NCBI GenBank assembly: GCA_963827605.1
Contig: CAWHBK010000002.1
Location: forward strand, 248,001 to 312,000
From: DSYU01 sp963827605
GTDB lineage: Bacteria > Chloroflexota > Anaerolineae > Anaerolineales > Anaerolineaceae
Length of the DNA: 64,000 nt
Direction of reading: 5' to 3'
The position numbers were made by a program, and so were the translations under genes. Under the pieces are notes generated by a model. That model was not told the origin of the DNA, searched no databases, and saw nothing but the letters and a program-made list of their open reading frames with translations. Positions 1-8,516 of this stretch are shown here, in pieces. Each line of letters starts with the position of its first letter. The first letter of the stretch is position 1.

Positions 1-2
1 TA

Positions 3-788
3 ATGGATCTCCAACTGCAGTTTCCCACCCCTTTGCATGAACAAGCCGCTGAAACGGCGTACCACTTCTTTCAACCCCTGGCTGCGGTAGATACGGTGCT
101 GGTGACCAATTCCTGCGCGCGGGGCCAGGCGGTACCCGAGAGTGACCTGGATATGGCGGTGCTGGTGCAAGCGGATATGCCAGAGGCTGAAACAACGCAT
201 CTGGAGGCGCTGTGGCGTAAGGAACTGGCGAACAACGCCGTGCTGCGCCGCTTCCAGGCAAGTGGGCAACACGCGCACGTACACCTGGACCTGGTACGTG
301 GACAGTTCGTCCCAGAGGTATGGGATGATGGCGGCGGTCCGGACGGGTTCGAGCTGGGGATTGGCAACGCGCTGGCCTACAGCGCGCCCCTGCACACCGC
401 CGGGCCGTACTTCCGCCAGCTGCAGGCGCAGTGGCTGCCGTACTATGGCGCGGATCTGCGCCAGCAGCGCCTGGAGATGGCGCGCGCCGCCTGCACTTAC
501 GACCTGGAGCACGTGCCTTTTTTTGTCAGACGGGAGCTGTATTTCCAGGCCTTCGACCGGCTGTATAAAAGCTTCCAGGAGTTCCTGCAGGCGCTGTTTA
601 TCGCCCGGCGGGTGTACGCGCTGGCCTATAACAAGTGGATCCGCATGCAGGTGGTAGAGTGGCTGGGCCTGCCCGAGCTGTACCGCGAACTACCGCCGTT
701 GATTTCGGTGGGGAATATTGAGAGCGGGGAATTAGTAAAAAAGGCTGGCAGGCTGAAGGGATTGCTGGAAGAATGGGTGGTGGAGTAA
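3..788 (+). CDS. Nucleotidyltransferase-fold protein
   Basis: 261 residues. Residues 36-52 carry a nucleotidyltransferase signature of the Pol-beta/MNT type: an NSCARG loop standing in for the usual GSxARG, followed by the metal-binding pair D48 and D50 in a SDLDMAVLV strand. This family transfers NMP groups to small molecules, proteins or RNA ends; nothing seen fixes the substrate. The C-terminal half is predicted helical (around YLEHVPFF-like and FQEFLQAL segments), as in stand-alone MNT proteins with a substrate-binding helical domain. The ATG overlaps an upstream stop as TAATG at the very edge of the window, so translational coupling to a preceding gene is likely. No toxin/antitoxin partner is visible downstream. 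Family call fairly sure, role unknown. Confidence 0.7.
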   Translation: MDLQLQFPTPLHEQAAETAYHFFQPLAAVDTVLVTNSCARGQAVPESDLDMAVLVQADMPEAETTHLEALWRKELANNAVLRRFQASGQHAHVHLDLVRGQFVPEVWDDGGGPDGFELGIGNALAYSAPLHTAGPYFRQLQAQWLPYYGADLRQQRLEMARAACTYDLEHVPFFVRRELYFQAFDRLYKSFQEFLQALFIARRVYALAYNKWIRMQVVEWLGLPELYRELPPLISVGNIESGELVKKAGRLKGLLEEWVVE

Positions 789-799
789 ACTCGTCTCAT

Positions 800-861
800 T
801 GGCAAGATTTTCGTAGGGTGCGGGTCTGGTACGGTAAACGAGAAGACCCGACGAATTGCCA
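800..861. other. Long segmented hairpin in spacer
   Basis: Three stem segments nest exactly: tggcaa/ttgcca (800-805 with 856-861), ttcgt/acgaa (810-814 with 851-855) and cgggtct/agacccg (821-827 with 844-850), with bulges only on the left side and a 16-nt loop. It starts right after the nucleotidyltransferase stop. There is no T-run behind it, so it is not a classic terminator. It could be a structured 3' UTR or a small RNA; function unknown. Confidence 0.5.
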
Positions 862-890
862 GATGAATGGTACCTGCCGACATAATCCTC

Positions 891-938
891 TGCCCGGGAC
901 TCGCCCTTTGATTACAGAAGCAGGGCGGGTCTCGGGCA
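891..938. other. 17-bp hairpin in spacer
   Basis: Arms 891-907 and 922-938 pair over 17 positions with two G-U wobbles and a 14-nt loop. It stands between the 800-861 hairpin and the 1056-1078 terminator, so the 563-bp gap before the ABC genes holds three consecutive stem-loops and no credible coding region. Function unknown. Confidence 0.5.
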
Positions 939-1055
939 AAGCCAGGCAACGGATGGTTATGGAGTCCTGCAAACGACCAGATTGCCCGACTCTCACACCA
1001 GAACCGTGCCCTACACCGAGGAAATGATCCGGCGGGCAATGGCTGCAAGAATCAA

Positions 1056-1078
1056 ACAGCCCGGACGGGCCGGGCTGT
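1056..1078 (+). terminator. Intrinsic terminator
   Basis: Perfect 9-bp GC-rich stem (acagcccgg with ccgggctgt), 5-nt loop, then gacttttc. It probably ends transcription from the nucleotidyltransferase side and insulates the ABC genes. Confidence 0.6.
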
Positions 1079-1163
1079 GACTTTTCAAATCTCCTATAAT
1101 CATTGTAGCGAATAAACTCCTGGAATTCAAGAACTGTTTATTTTACCGCGCGCTTGCTACAAT

Positions 1164-1193
1164 TTGCGGGTGGGCGCTGGCTTGTGAGATAAT
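1164..1193 (+). promoter_or_regulatory. Possible sigma-70 promoter of the ABC exporter
   Basis: TTGCGG at 1164-1169 and GATAAT at 1188-1193 with an 18-bp spacer, about 160 bp before the first ABC gene. The -35 is weak and other AT-rich hexamers lie nearby, so this is only a candidate. Confidence 0.25.
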
Positions 1194-1284
1194 TAGGCCT
1201 GTCACACTCCGCTGCAGCACTGCATTAATTATATTAGCCATCTGGCGTTACCGGGCAGGCGACGCACTCCCCCGCTGCTCGGGC

Positions 1285-1344
1285 GACCGCCGAACCGTAG
1301 ACCGCCAATCAGGAGACCGCCGGTCCTCAGATCGGTGTTCAGGA
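1285..1344. repeat. Degenerate 15-bp tandem repeat
   Basis: Four 15-nt units begin at 1285, 1300, 1315 and 1330 (gaccgcc in the first three, gatcggt in the fourth). The last unit runs into the aggag ribosome binding site of the ABC gene at 1352. Confidence 0.45.
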
Positions 1345-1351
1345 GACAGAA

Positions 1352-3097
1352 TTGAAAATCCCCTTCCAACAGTATTGGGACTTGCTGGCGAAATATATCC
1401 GGCCCCAAAAATGGCGCTTTATCCTGCTGGCAGCGCTGCTTTTGAGCAGTATTGGCATGCAGCTGGTGAACCCACAGATCATGCGCTTTTTTATCGACAC
1501 GGCCCAAACCAGCCGGGAGACCAACCTGCTGCTGATAGCAGCCCTGGCGTTCATCGGCATTGCCCTGGTGCAGCAAGTGGTGGGGGTCAGCGCCACTTAC
1601 CTGGGCGAAAACGTGGCCTGGACCGCGACCAATGCCCTGCGCTCCGAGATGGCCCGCCACTGCCTCAACCTGGATATGAGCTATCACAACAACGTCAGCC
1701 CGGGCGAGCTGATCGAGCGCATCGATGGCGATGTGGCCGAACTGTCCAACTTCTTCTCGCAGCTGGTAATCCGCGTGCTGGGCAACCTGCTGCTGCTGGT
1801 TGGGATTCTGCTGGCCTTGCTGGCCGAGGATTGGCGCATTGGCCTGGGCTTTAGCGTATTCGCCATCCTGACGTTGGTCGCGCTCAACGCGGTGCGCGGC
1901 ATCGCCATCCCATTTCAGAAGAAGTTCCGCGAAGCCATCGCCGATATGTTCGGCTATCTGGAAGAGCGCCTGTCTGGGACCGAAGATATCCGCTCCAGCG
2001 GCGCAGTGGACTATGTGGTGCTGGGGCTGTATAAGCTGTCGGTGCGCGTGCTGGGCCACTGGCGCGAAGCGCAGCGGCGCTTTATCCTGGTGCGCTTCGT
2101 GGCCGGGATAATGATGACCTTTGGGGCGGGCATGTCGCTGGTGGCGGGTTTCTTTCTTTACCAGGCCGGCGCGCTCACTCTGGGAACGGTCTACCTGGTC
2201 GTCACCTATACGAATCTGATGCGCCGCCCGATCCGCGAGCTGACCCAACAGGTGGAAAATTTACAGAATATCGGCGCGGCCACCGAGCGCCTGCGCGAGC
2301 TGCGCGCGATCCAGGCCAAGATCATAGACGGCCCGGGCGCAGACCTGCCCCCCGGCGCGCTGGCCCTGGATTTTGAGAATGTGTCTTTTGCGTATAAAGA
2401 GGGGGAATCCGTGCTGGAGAATATCGACTTCACCTTGCAGCCGGGTATGGTGATGGGCCTGCTGGGGCGCACCGGTTCCGGCAAGACGACCCTGGCGCGG
2501 CTGGTGTTTCGGCTGTATGACCCCACCCAGGGCTGCATCAGCCTGGGGGGTACGCCTCTCACCCAACCCCGGCTGCGCTCGCTGCGCGAGCGGGTGGCGC
2601 TGGTGACCCAGGATGTGCAGCTGTTCCAGGCCAGCGTGCGTGACAATATCACCTTCTTTGACCGCAGCATCGCCGACAGCCAGATCCTGGCCGTCATCCA
2701 CCAGTTGGGGCTGACCGAGTGGCTGGAGAAGCTGCCAGACGGGCTGGATACCAGGCTCGAAACCGGCGGGCGCAGCATCTCCGCCGGGGAGGCGCAGTTA
2801 TTGGCCTTTACACGCATCTTCCTGCGCGACCCCGGCCTGGTGATCCTGGATGAAGCTTCCTCGCGCTTAGACCCGGCCACCGAGCAGTTGATCGAGCGAG
2901 CCATCGATCAACTACTGAAAAACCGCACCGCAATTATTATCGCCCACCGGCTGGGCACCCTGCACCGCACCAGCGATGTGATGATCCTGGAAGACGGCTG
3001 CGTGATCGAACACGGCAACCGCGAGCGCCTGGCAGCCGACCCATCCACGCACTTTCACAGCCTGCTGCGCACCGGTCTAGAGGAGGTGCTGGCATGA
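1352..3097 (+). CDS. ABC exporter half-transporter, subunit 1
   Basis: 581 residues, type I (MsbA/LmrA-like) ABC exporter: a membrane domain of about six helices over residues ~20-300, then the ATPase domain from ~335. Walker A is GRTGSGKTT near 372-380, the Q-loop VTQDVQLF, Walker B LVILDEAS with the catalytic Glu present, and the H-loop IIAHRL. The signature motif is degenerate (ISAGE where LSGGQ is usual). The start is TTG with aggag six bases upstream. Its stop overlaps the next gene's start as ATGA. A degenerate signature here and an Asp for Glu in the partner's Walker B would both fall in the same composite ATP site, the usual arrangement of heterodimeric exporters with one weak site. 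Substrate unknown; lipid, drug or peptide are all possible. Confidence 0.85.
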   Translation: MKIPFQQYWDLLAKYIRPQKWRFILLAALLLSSIGMQLVNPQIMRFFIDTAQTSRETNLLLIAALAFIGIALVQQVVGVSATYLGENVAWTATNALRSEMARHCLNLDMSYHNNVSPGELIERIDGDVAELSNFFSQLVIRVLGNLLLLVGILLALLAEDWRIGLGFSVFAILTLVALNAVRGIAIPFQKKFREAIADMFGYLEERLSGTEDIRSSGAVDYVVLGLYKLSVRVLGHWREAQRRFILVRFVAGIMMTFGAGMSLVAGFFLYQAGALTLGTVYLVVTYTNLMRRPIRELTQQVENLQNIGAATERLRELRAIQAKIIDGPGADLPPGALALDFENVSFAYKEGESVLENIDFTLQPGMVMGLLGRTGSGKTTLARLVFRLYDPTQGCISLGGTPLTQPRLRSLRERVALVTQDVQLFQASVRDNITFFDRSIADSQILAVIHQLGLTEWLEKLPDGLDTRLETGGRSISAGEAQLLAFTRIFLRDPGLVILDEASSRLDPATEQLIERAIDQLLKNRTAIIIAHRLGTLHRTSDVMILEDGCVIEHGNRERLAADPSTHFHSLLRTGLEEVLA

Positions 3098-5060
3098 CGA
3101 CAACCACGACAAAGGTGACAACGACCACGGCGACAACCGCGAGTAAAACGAACGTCGAGACGGCGGCAGCAGCCGCGAGCACGACCAACAAGGCCACCGC
3201 GCCGAATAACACCGACTTCCCGCGCACCTGGCCGCGGCTGCCAGCCTGGAAAGTGATCCTGAAGATGGTGCAGTACCGCAAGGACCTGTGGCTGGCCAAC
3301 CTGCTGATGATGATCATCACCATGCTGTTCTACCAGATCCCCGGCCTGGCCATCCGCGAGTTTTTCAACCTGCTGACCGGCAATGCTCAGCTGGGGTTGA
3401 ACGTGTGGTCGATTATCGGCCTGCTTTTTGCCGCCGAAATCGGCAGCATCCTGGGTATATTCGGTCTGGTGACCACCAACGTGCCCTTCTTTATGAACAC
3501 CATGACCCTGCTGCGCAAGAACCTGCTGCGCCACATCCTGCGCCGGCCGGGCGCTTCGGCGCTGCCCGACTCGCCGGGTGAGGCGATTAGCCGCTTCCGC
3601 GGGGATGTGTTTGAAATTCCGCTGTTTTCGCTGTGGCTCAACGACATCATGGGCTCAGTGGCCTTCAACGTGATCGCCCTGATTATCATGGTGCGCATCA
3701 GCCCCACCTACACTGGGCTGGCGCTGCTGCCGCTGCTGGTAGCCGGTGTCATCGCCGCGGCTTCCACCAAGCGCATCGATGAGTACCGGCGCGCCAGCAG
3801 CCGCGCCACCGGGATCATCACCGGCTTTATCGGCGAATTCTTTGGCGCAGTGCAGGCGGTGAAAGTGGCTACCGCGGAAGAAGGGGTAATTGGGCGCTTT
3901 AACGAGCTGAACAACGAGCGCCGCGTGCTGGCGCTGCGCGACCGGCTGTTCAACGAGATCCTCAATTCCATCTTCCACAACGCGTCCAATCTGAGCACCG
4001 GGGTGATCCTGATCCTGGCCGGGCGAGCCATGCAGGCGGGCACTTTTACGGTGGGCGATTTTGCGCTGTTCGTCTATTACCTGGAATTCCTTTCGGACAT
4101 GACCGCATTCTCCGGGCTGGTGATCGCGCGCTACCGCCAGATTGGCATTTCCATCGAGCGCATGCAGCGCCTGATGCAGGGCGCGAACCCCGCCGCGCTG
4201 GTGGAGTTCAGCCCGGTATATATGAACGGCAAATTCCCCGCGGTGACCTACCCGAAAAAGAAGCCGGAAAATATACTGCGGCAGGTGGTGGCCAGGAACC
4301 TGACCTATCACTTCCCTGGGTCCGATAACGGCATCCAGAACATAAACCTGTCGCTCCCGCGCGGCTCGTTTACCGTGGTCACCGGGCGGATTGGCTCCGG
4401 CAAAACTACGCTGCTGCGCGTGCTGCTGGGCCTGCTGCCCAAGGACGATGGACTGATCTTCTGGAACGGCGGCATGGTGGATAAGCCGGGCGAGTTTTTC
4501 ACGCCGCCTAACTGCGCCTACACCGGCCAGGTGCCGCGCCTGTTTAGCGATACGCTGCGCGATAACATCCTTATGGGACTGGACCGCACCGACGAAGATA
4601 TTTTCCAGGCGGTGCGCACGGCGGTGATGGAGCGCGACCTGGGCGAATTTGATGAGGGCCTGGATACCAAGGTGGGCCCGAAGGGAGTAAAACTATCCGG
4701 CGGGCAAATTCAGCGCACGGCGGCAGCGCGCATGTTCGTGCGCGGTGCGGACCTGCTGGTATTCGATGATCTTTCTAGCGCCCTGGACGTGGAGACCGAG
4801 CGGATTTTGTGGGAGCGTGTCTTTGCGAAGTCTGGGGACGGGGAGGATGGGCGACTACTGGCGACCGCCAGTATTTCGGCGCGACCGCCAGTATGCCTGG
4901 CGCGACCTGCCTGGTGGTCTCGCACCGCCGGGCGGCTTTACGACGCGCCGATCACATCATCGTGCTGAAGGACGGGCGCGTGGAGGCCGAAGGCAAGCTG
5001 GATGATCTGCTGGCAACGAGCGAGGAGATGAAACGGCTGTGGGCGGGGGAAGTGAAATAA
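3094..5060 (+). CDS. ABC exporter half-transporter, subunit 2 (frame broken)
   Basis: Membrane domain then ATPase: Walker A GRIGSGKTTLL, Q-loop YTGQVPRLF, canonical signature KLSGGQIQRT, Walker B LLVFDD with Asp in place of the catalytic Glu. After the D-loop the frame runs into a wrong stop at 4966-4968; the true end (H-loop CLVVSHRRAAL, then RADHIIVLKDG) is encoded in another frame to 5060. A 20-nt tandem duplication at 4861-4900 is the cause: removing one unit rejoins both parts in frame. The N-terminus (~45 residues) is an unusual Thr/Ala-rich stretch of repeated act/acg codons before the first helix. It partners subunit 1 by an ATGA overlap. As read, the protein would lack its H-loop and be inactive. 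Confidence 0.8.
4861..4900. repeat. 20-nt tandem duplication inside ABC gene
   Basis: Two consecutive 20-nt units (4861-4880 and 4881-4900) share their first 14 bases, gcgaccgccagtat, and diverge in the last six. Twenty is not a multiple of three, so the extra unit shifts the frame of the ABC ATPase between Walker B and the H-loop. Confidence 0.85.
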
Positions 5061-5105
5061 TAGTGAGGTGGTTGCCTCAACTCCGTTGAGGCAACCACCT
5101 CACTA
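5061..5105. terminator. Bidirectional terminator
   Basis: Perfect 21-bp stem (5061-5081 with 5085-5105) and a 3-nt loop between the convergent ABC gene and flavodoxin gene. It starts one base after the ABC stop. Confidence 0.8.
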
Positions 5106-5122
5106 ATCCTATCCGAATGTGC

Positions 5123-5707
5123 TTAGAAAGCGCCTGCTAATTCGCTTGCCCAGGCGCGGATGAAATCCCAGTTGCGCAGGTCGCCGGGGTGGGCCTGGAT
5201 GATGACCATGACGAAGAGCGCCTGCCACCACTTTAGGCGAAACAGTTCTAGCTTGCCGCCAAACATGGCCACACTGACCGGTTTTACCGAGGGGGCGGCT
5301 TTCAGCACCGGGTTCAGGTAATTGGATAGCGTGGCGTAGGCTTCTTTGATGCTCTTGCGGCCGGGATTCTTGGGCGGGCTGGGCAGCTGCGGGTCAATGC
5401 AGATGGGAACCCCGTTGAGGGTGTCCTGGTTGGTCTGGGTCAGGCTCAGCAGGGTGCAGAAGTAGGCCACACGCTTGTTTACCAGCTCGTCCCGGTGGCG
5501 TTTGACAAAGCGCTGCGCCGAGCGGCTCCAGCCCAGGATCATCGGCGCGCCGACGACCACGCTGTCATATTCAGCGAGGCTGGTGACTTCCTCCAGGCGG
5601 CGCAGATCCACGCTCTGACCGCAGCGGCGCAGCTCTTCCGCGACCGCCTGGGCCACTTCTTCGGTTGAGCCGGCATTGGTGGTATAGGCTACTAATATTT
5701 TGTTCAT
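5123..5707 (-). CDS. Flavodoxin-domain protein (HemG-like)
   Basis: 194 residues from the ATG at 5707; an upstream in-frame start exists but adds residues unlike the family. The N-terminus ILVAYTTNAGSTEEVA is the FMN-phosphate loop of flavodoxins, followed by the second strand SVVVGAPM. This is the Flavodoxin_5 type, which includes menaquinone-dependent protoporphyrinogen oxidase HemG; no heme-synthesis gene is nearby, so a general FMN redox role is as likely. A hydrophobic C-terminal helix (WWQALFVMVII) suggests membrane association. It sits 19 bases downstream of the CoA-binding gene and is probably cotranscribed with it. Confidence 0.75.
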   Translation of the reverse strand: MNKILVAYTTNAGSTEEVAQAVAEELRRCGQSVDLRRLEEVTSLAEYDSVVVGAPMILGWSRSAQRFVKRHRDELVNKRVAYFCTLLSLTQTNQDTLNGVPICIDPQLPSPPKNPGRKSIKEAYATLSNYLNPVLKAAPSVKPVSVAMFGGKLELFRLKWWQALFVMVIIQAHPGDLRNWDFIRAWASELAGAF

Positions 5708-5726
5708 GGTCGCGCGGCCAGGCGGG

Positions 5727-6167
5727 TTACAGCTGCCCGAACAGCCGGGCAAAGGTGCGGTGCCAGGAGTGCATCCCGGTGACCGGGGTGGCGTACATGA
5801 GGATGCATTTCCCGGTAATCAGGGTTACGCCCAGTTCGCGACCCAACGCGACCACCTCGGCGTTTTCCACGCCCTGCTGGAGCCAGATTTTGGTAATACC
5901 GGCCTCGGCGGCCTCGCGCACGGCCTTGACAGCCTTCGCGGGAGAAACGCTGATGATCACGCCGTCCACCTGCCCCTGCACGGCGGCCAGGTTAGGGTAG
6001 CAGCGCTCTCCGGCGATCTCCTGCGCATCGGGGTGGATGATGAACAACTGGTAGCCGCGCTGCTTCAATTCGGTATAGATGATATTGCCGAACTTTTTTT
6101 CAGAACGCGAAACACCAATCAACGCTAAACGCTTGCTCTGCATAAATTCTTCAATTGCTGAATTCAT
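5727..6167 (-). CDS. CoA-binding domain protein (YccU family)
   Basis: 146 residues, the usual size of single-domain CoA-binding proteins. A Rossmann fold begins with LALIGVSRSEKKFGN; the later VDGVIISVSPAKA and KIWLQQGVEN segments and the TGKC motif near the end are typical of the YccU group. The ATG at 6167 has aggaga eight bases upstream. Members bind CoA or related nucleotides but their reaction is unknown. It is the first gene of a two-gene minus-strand unit with the flavodoxin, which hints at a redox or acyl-CoA linked function. Confidence 0.8.
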   Translation of the reverse strand: MNSAIEEFMQSKRLALIGVSRSEKKFGNIIYTELKQRGYQLFIIHPDAQEIAGERCYPNLAAVQGQVDGVIISVSPAKAVKAVREAAEAGITKIWLQQGVENAEVVALGRELGVTLITGKCILMYATPVTGMHSWHRTFARLFGQL

Positions 6168-6600
6168 GGGAAGGTTCTCCTATTGAAAATGCGTATTCTA
6201 TATACGGAAAAAGAATGGAAAAGGTTTCGGAATCGGTTTGGAAAGGTGGTTTCATTTTAGCGGAGGGTTGTTTTTTTGAACAGGCGCACGGGCGGATGGG
6301 TTTACGATGCGCCGGATGATGCCAACCGAGAGCCGGGCAGCCGTCCATATGATTGGATCCATAACACCTGGATAAATCAATGGAGACCAGCGAACATTAA
6401 CCATGCGTGAATGGAAAATCCGCCCCAGGGGTGCTACAATGGTAATGAAGAGGATTGCTTTTTTCTAACCTGTGCGGTATTTTATCCATACTTTTCCATT
6501 GTAGGTATACAAATCGATACGCCCTCGCTGCTGCCTGGCTTCGCCGCCATGGGCTGTTTGCATCCAATGTTTTCTGATGAACTTCAGGGAGAGATGTATT
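6168..6600. other. Divergent intergenic region
   Basis: 433 bp between the minus-strand CoA-binding gene and the plus-strand pectate lyase. It should hold both promoters; TTGCTT-17-TATTTT and TATACA elements occur near 6455-6515, but none is strong enough to single out. No credible coding region is seen. Confidence 0.4.
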
Positions 6601-7918
6601 ATGCGCGCATGGAAGTTTTTTTGTTTGCTCATGATCTGCAGCCTGATCTTTATGGCCCCATCCAAACCAGCCGCCGCAGACGAAAAACGCGATCTGGGCC
6701 AGGAAATACTTGGCGAAAAGGATGGCTGGGCAGCCTTTGGCGCCGGTGTTACTGGCGGGGCAAATGCAGCTCCGGACCAGGTCTACACGGTTCATAACCG
6801 CCAGGAGCTGGTCGCGGCGCTCAGCATGGGCAACACGCCCAAGATTATCTACATCGACGGCGTGATTGACGCAAACGTGGACGATAATAACCAGCCGCTT
6901 ACCTGCCAGGATTACTACCGCAGCGGTTACACACTGGAAGCCTTTCTGGCTGCCTATGACCCGTCGGCATGGGGGCGAGTTGCACCCAGCGGGCCTCTCG
7001 AAACCGCCCGGCTGGCCTCACGCGACGCCCAACAGGCGCGCGTACGCCTGCGGGTAAGCGACAACACTACCCTGGTCGGGCTGGGCAATAAAGCCACCAT
7101 CCGCGGCGCGTGGCTGGATATCCGCGGATCTGCCAGCACTCCCCGGCGAAATATTATCATCCGCAACATCACCTTCCAGGATACGTACGACTGCTTCCCC
7201 GAGTGGAGCCCCACCGATGGAGAACTGGGTGCCTGGAATTCTTTATATGACGCCATCTCGCTGCGCAACAGCGAGAACGTGTGGGTCGATCACAACCGTT
7301 TTGAGGACCTGGAAACCGCCGATGAAACGCTGCCCATGTACTTTGACGTGCTCTACCAGGTGCACGACGGTCTGTTGGACATCACCAACGCTTCCAATTA
7401 CGTGACCGTCTCGTGGAACCAGTTTATGAACCACGACAAGACCATGCTAATTGGGTCTTCCGACAGCGCATCCGCCGACCGGGGCAAGCTAAAGGTGACG
7501 CTGCATCACAACCTGTTTTCGGGGATCGGCCAGCGGGCCCCGCGCGTGCGCTTTGGACAGGTGCATCTGTACAACAATCTCTACAAGATCATCGACAACC
7601 CCAGTTACGTGTACACCTGGGGGGTAGGGGTCGAGTTCGGCGATCTACGCGGAAAACAACGCCTTTATCACCGATCAGAGCCTTGACCCAGCCCTGTTTA
7701 TCACCGTTTTCAAGGGCACGGCGATCTATGCCGCCGGAACAATGACCAACGGCACGCCCGCCGGGAAAGACGTAGATATGGTCGCCGCGTACAACGCGGT
7801 GAACGACCCGGACCTTTCCAGCGATGCCGGCTGGACGCCGGAACTGTTCACGGAAATTGATCCCCCCTGGCACACAATCCCAGCCGTCCAAAGCGGCGCG
7901 GGGCCGTTCAACTGGTAA
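6601..7918 (+). CDS. Secreted pectate lyase, PL1 family (one +1 frameshift)
   Basis: A Sec signal peptide (residues 1-26, cleavage near PAAADE) precedes a right-handed beta-helix pectate/pectin lyase domain. The calcium/active-site region VWVDHNRFEDLE and the catalytic-arginine segment QRAPRVRFG are both present, as is HHNLFSGIG. The frame breaks at 7636-7637, where one extra T turns gag-tcg-gcg into gag-ttc-ggc. Deleting it extends the protein through AENNAFITDQSL to GPFNW and the TAA at 7916-7918 (438 residues). The start at 6601 is chosen over an upstream ATG because the sequence agggagag lies seven bases before it. It would cut polygalacturonate by beta-elimination outside the cell and feed the sugar-fermenting metabolism suggested by the rest of the window. 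Confidence 0.8.
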
Positions 7919-7929
7919 ACGAACATTAA

Positions 7930-7971
7930 AAAAGTGCGGTTGGCGCGGCGATTCGCGCCAACCGCACTTTT
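7930..7971. terminator. Bidirectional terminator
   Basis: Perfect 18-bp stem (7930-7947 with 7954-7971), 6-nt loop, A-run before and T-run after, between the convergent pectate lyase and VOC genes. Confidence 0.85.
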
Positions 7972-7982
7972 CTTTTAACTGC

Positions 7983-8360
7983 TTAGTTTCCCATACCCGC
8001 TTTCGGGTTGGCCTGGTGAATCCCAACGATAATCCCACAGTTGTCTTTGATATAGGCCTGGTAGCCTACCCCCGGGATGACGTCTTTCGCTACAACCACC
8101 TCGCCGCCGTTCGCCAGGGCTTTGGCCATAGCAGTATCGATGTCATCCACCTGGATGGTGTTGATGGTACCTTTGAAGTTCGCATCCGTTTGCATCAACC
8201 CACCGTTGATCCCCGGGGTACCCTCCGTACCCGTGGTAACCAGGAAGTAGTCGACCGGCCCGTCCCACTTTTGGATCTCCCAGCCGAACACATCCCGGTA
8301 AAAAGCAGCTGTTTTTTCCGGGTCATTGGTCGCGAACTCGAAATGGGTGATTCGGTTCAT
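7983..8360 (-). CDS. VOC-superfamily (glyoxalase-like) protein
   Basis: 125 residues, one VOC fold. ITHFEFATNDPEKTAAFYRDVFGWE is split as expected: a first beta strand with the metal-ligand His, then the alpha helix FYRDVFGW; the second half holds INTIQVDDIDTAMAKA and a glycine-rich turn. The domain architecture is that of glyoxalase/antibiotic-resistance-like proteins; the C-terminal metal Glu is not evident, so the protein may bind rather than convert its ligand. The start at 8360 has aggaga nine bases upstream. Upstream lies a near-perfect sigma-70 promoter overlapped by a LexA-type palindrome (8406-8433), which suggests tight and possibly DNA-damage-linked control. Confidence 0.8.
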   Translation of the reverse strand: MNRITHFEFATNDPEKTAAFYRDVFGWEIQKWDGPVDYFLVTTGTEGTPGINGGLMQTDANFKGTINTIQVDDIDTAMAKALANGGEVVVAKDVIPGVGYQAYIKDNCGIIVGIHQANPKAGMGN

Positions 8361-8405
8361 CAGATGTTCTCCTATTAACATGTACTAATTTTATATACCA
8401 TATTG

Positions 8406-8433
8406 ATTATAACTCGAACATATGTTCTGTCAA
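8406..8433 (-). promoter_or_regulatory. Sigma-70 promoter with LexA-type operator
   Basis: On the minus strand: TTGACA (8428-8433), a 16-bp spacer and TATAAT (8406-8411), both hexamers perfect. The spacer holds GAACATATGTTC (8416-8427), a perfect palindrome that matches GAAC-N4-GTTC, the SOS box of Gram-positive and actinobacterial LexA. The VOC start codon lies about 45 bp downstream. An operator between -35 and -10 should block polymerase when bound. Confidence 0.7.
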
Positions 8434-8460
8434 CTTAAAAAATGAGGGGTTTTAGGTTTC

Positions 8461-8511
8461 AGCGTGGTTTTAGGGGATCGGCGCTGCACGCCGATCCCCT
8501 AAAACCACGCT
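8461..8511 (-). terminator. Terminator of the ABC-2 operon
   Basis: Perfect 23-bp stem (8461-8483 with 8489-8511) and 5-nt loop, six bases past the last ABC-2 permease stop. It separates that operon from the VOC promoter. Confidence 0.75.
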
Positions 8512-8516
8512 TTAAG

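Noticed and set aside
773..1027. 84-residue open frame after the nucleotidyltransferase gene
   Set aside because: It spans two strong hairpins, lacks a ribosome binding site and has no protein-like composition.
1229..2248. 339-residue open frame on the minus strand across the first ABC gene
   Set aside because: Gln/His-rich shadow of the ABC coding frame; the plus-strand frame carries all family motifs. The same holds for long antisense frames at 23208-24215, 26386-27642, 30057-31121 and 58177-59889.
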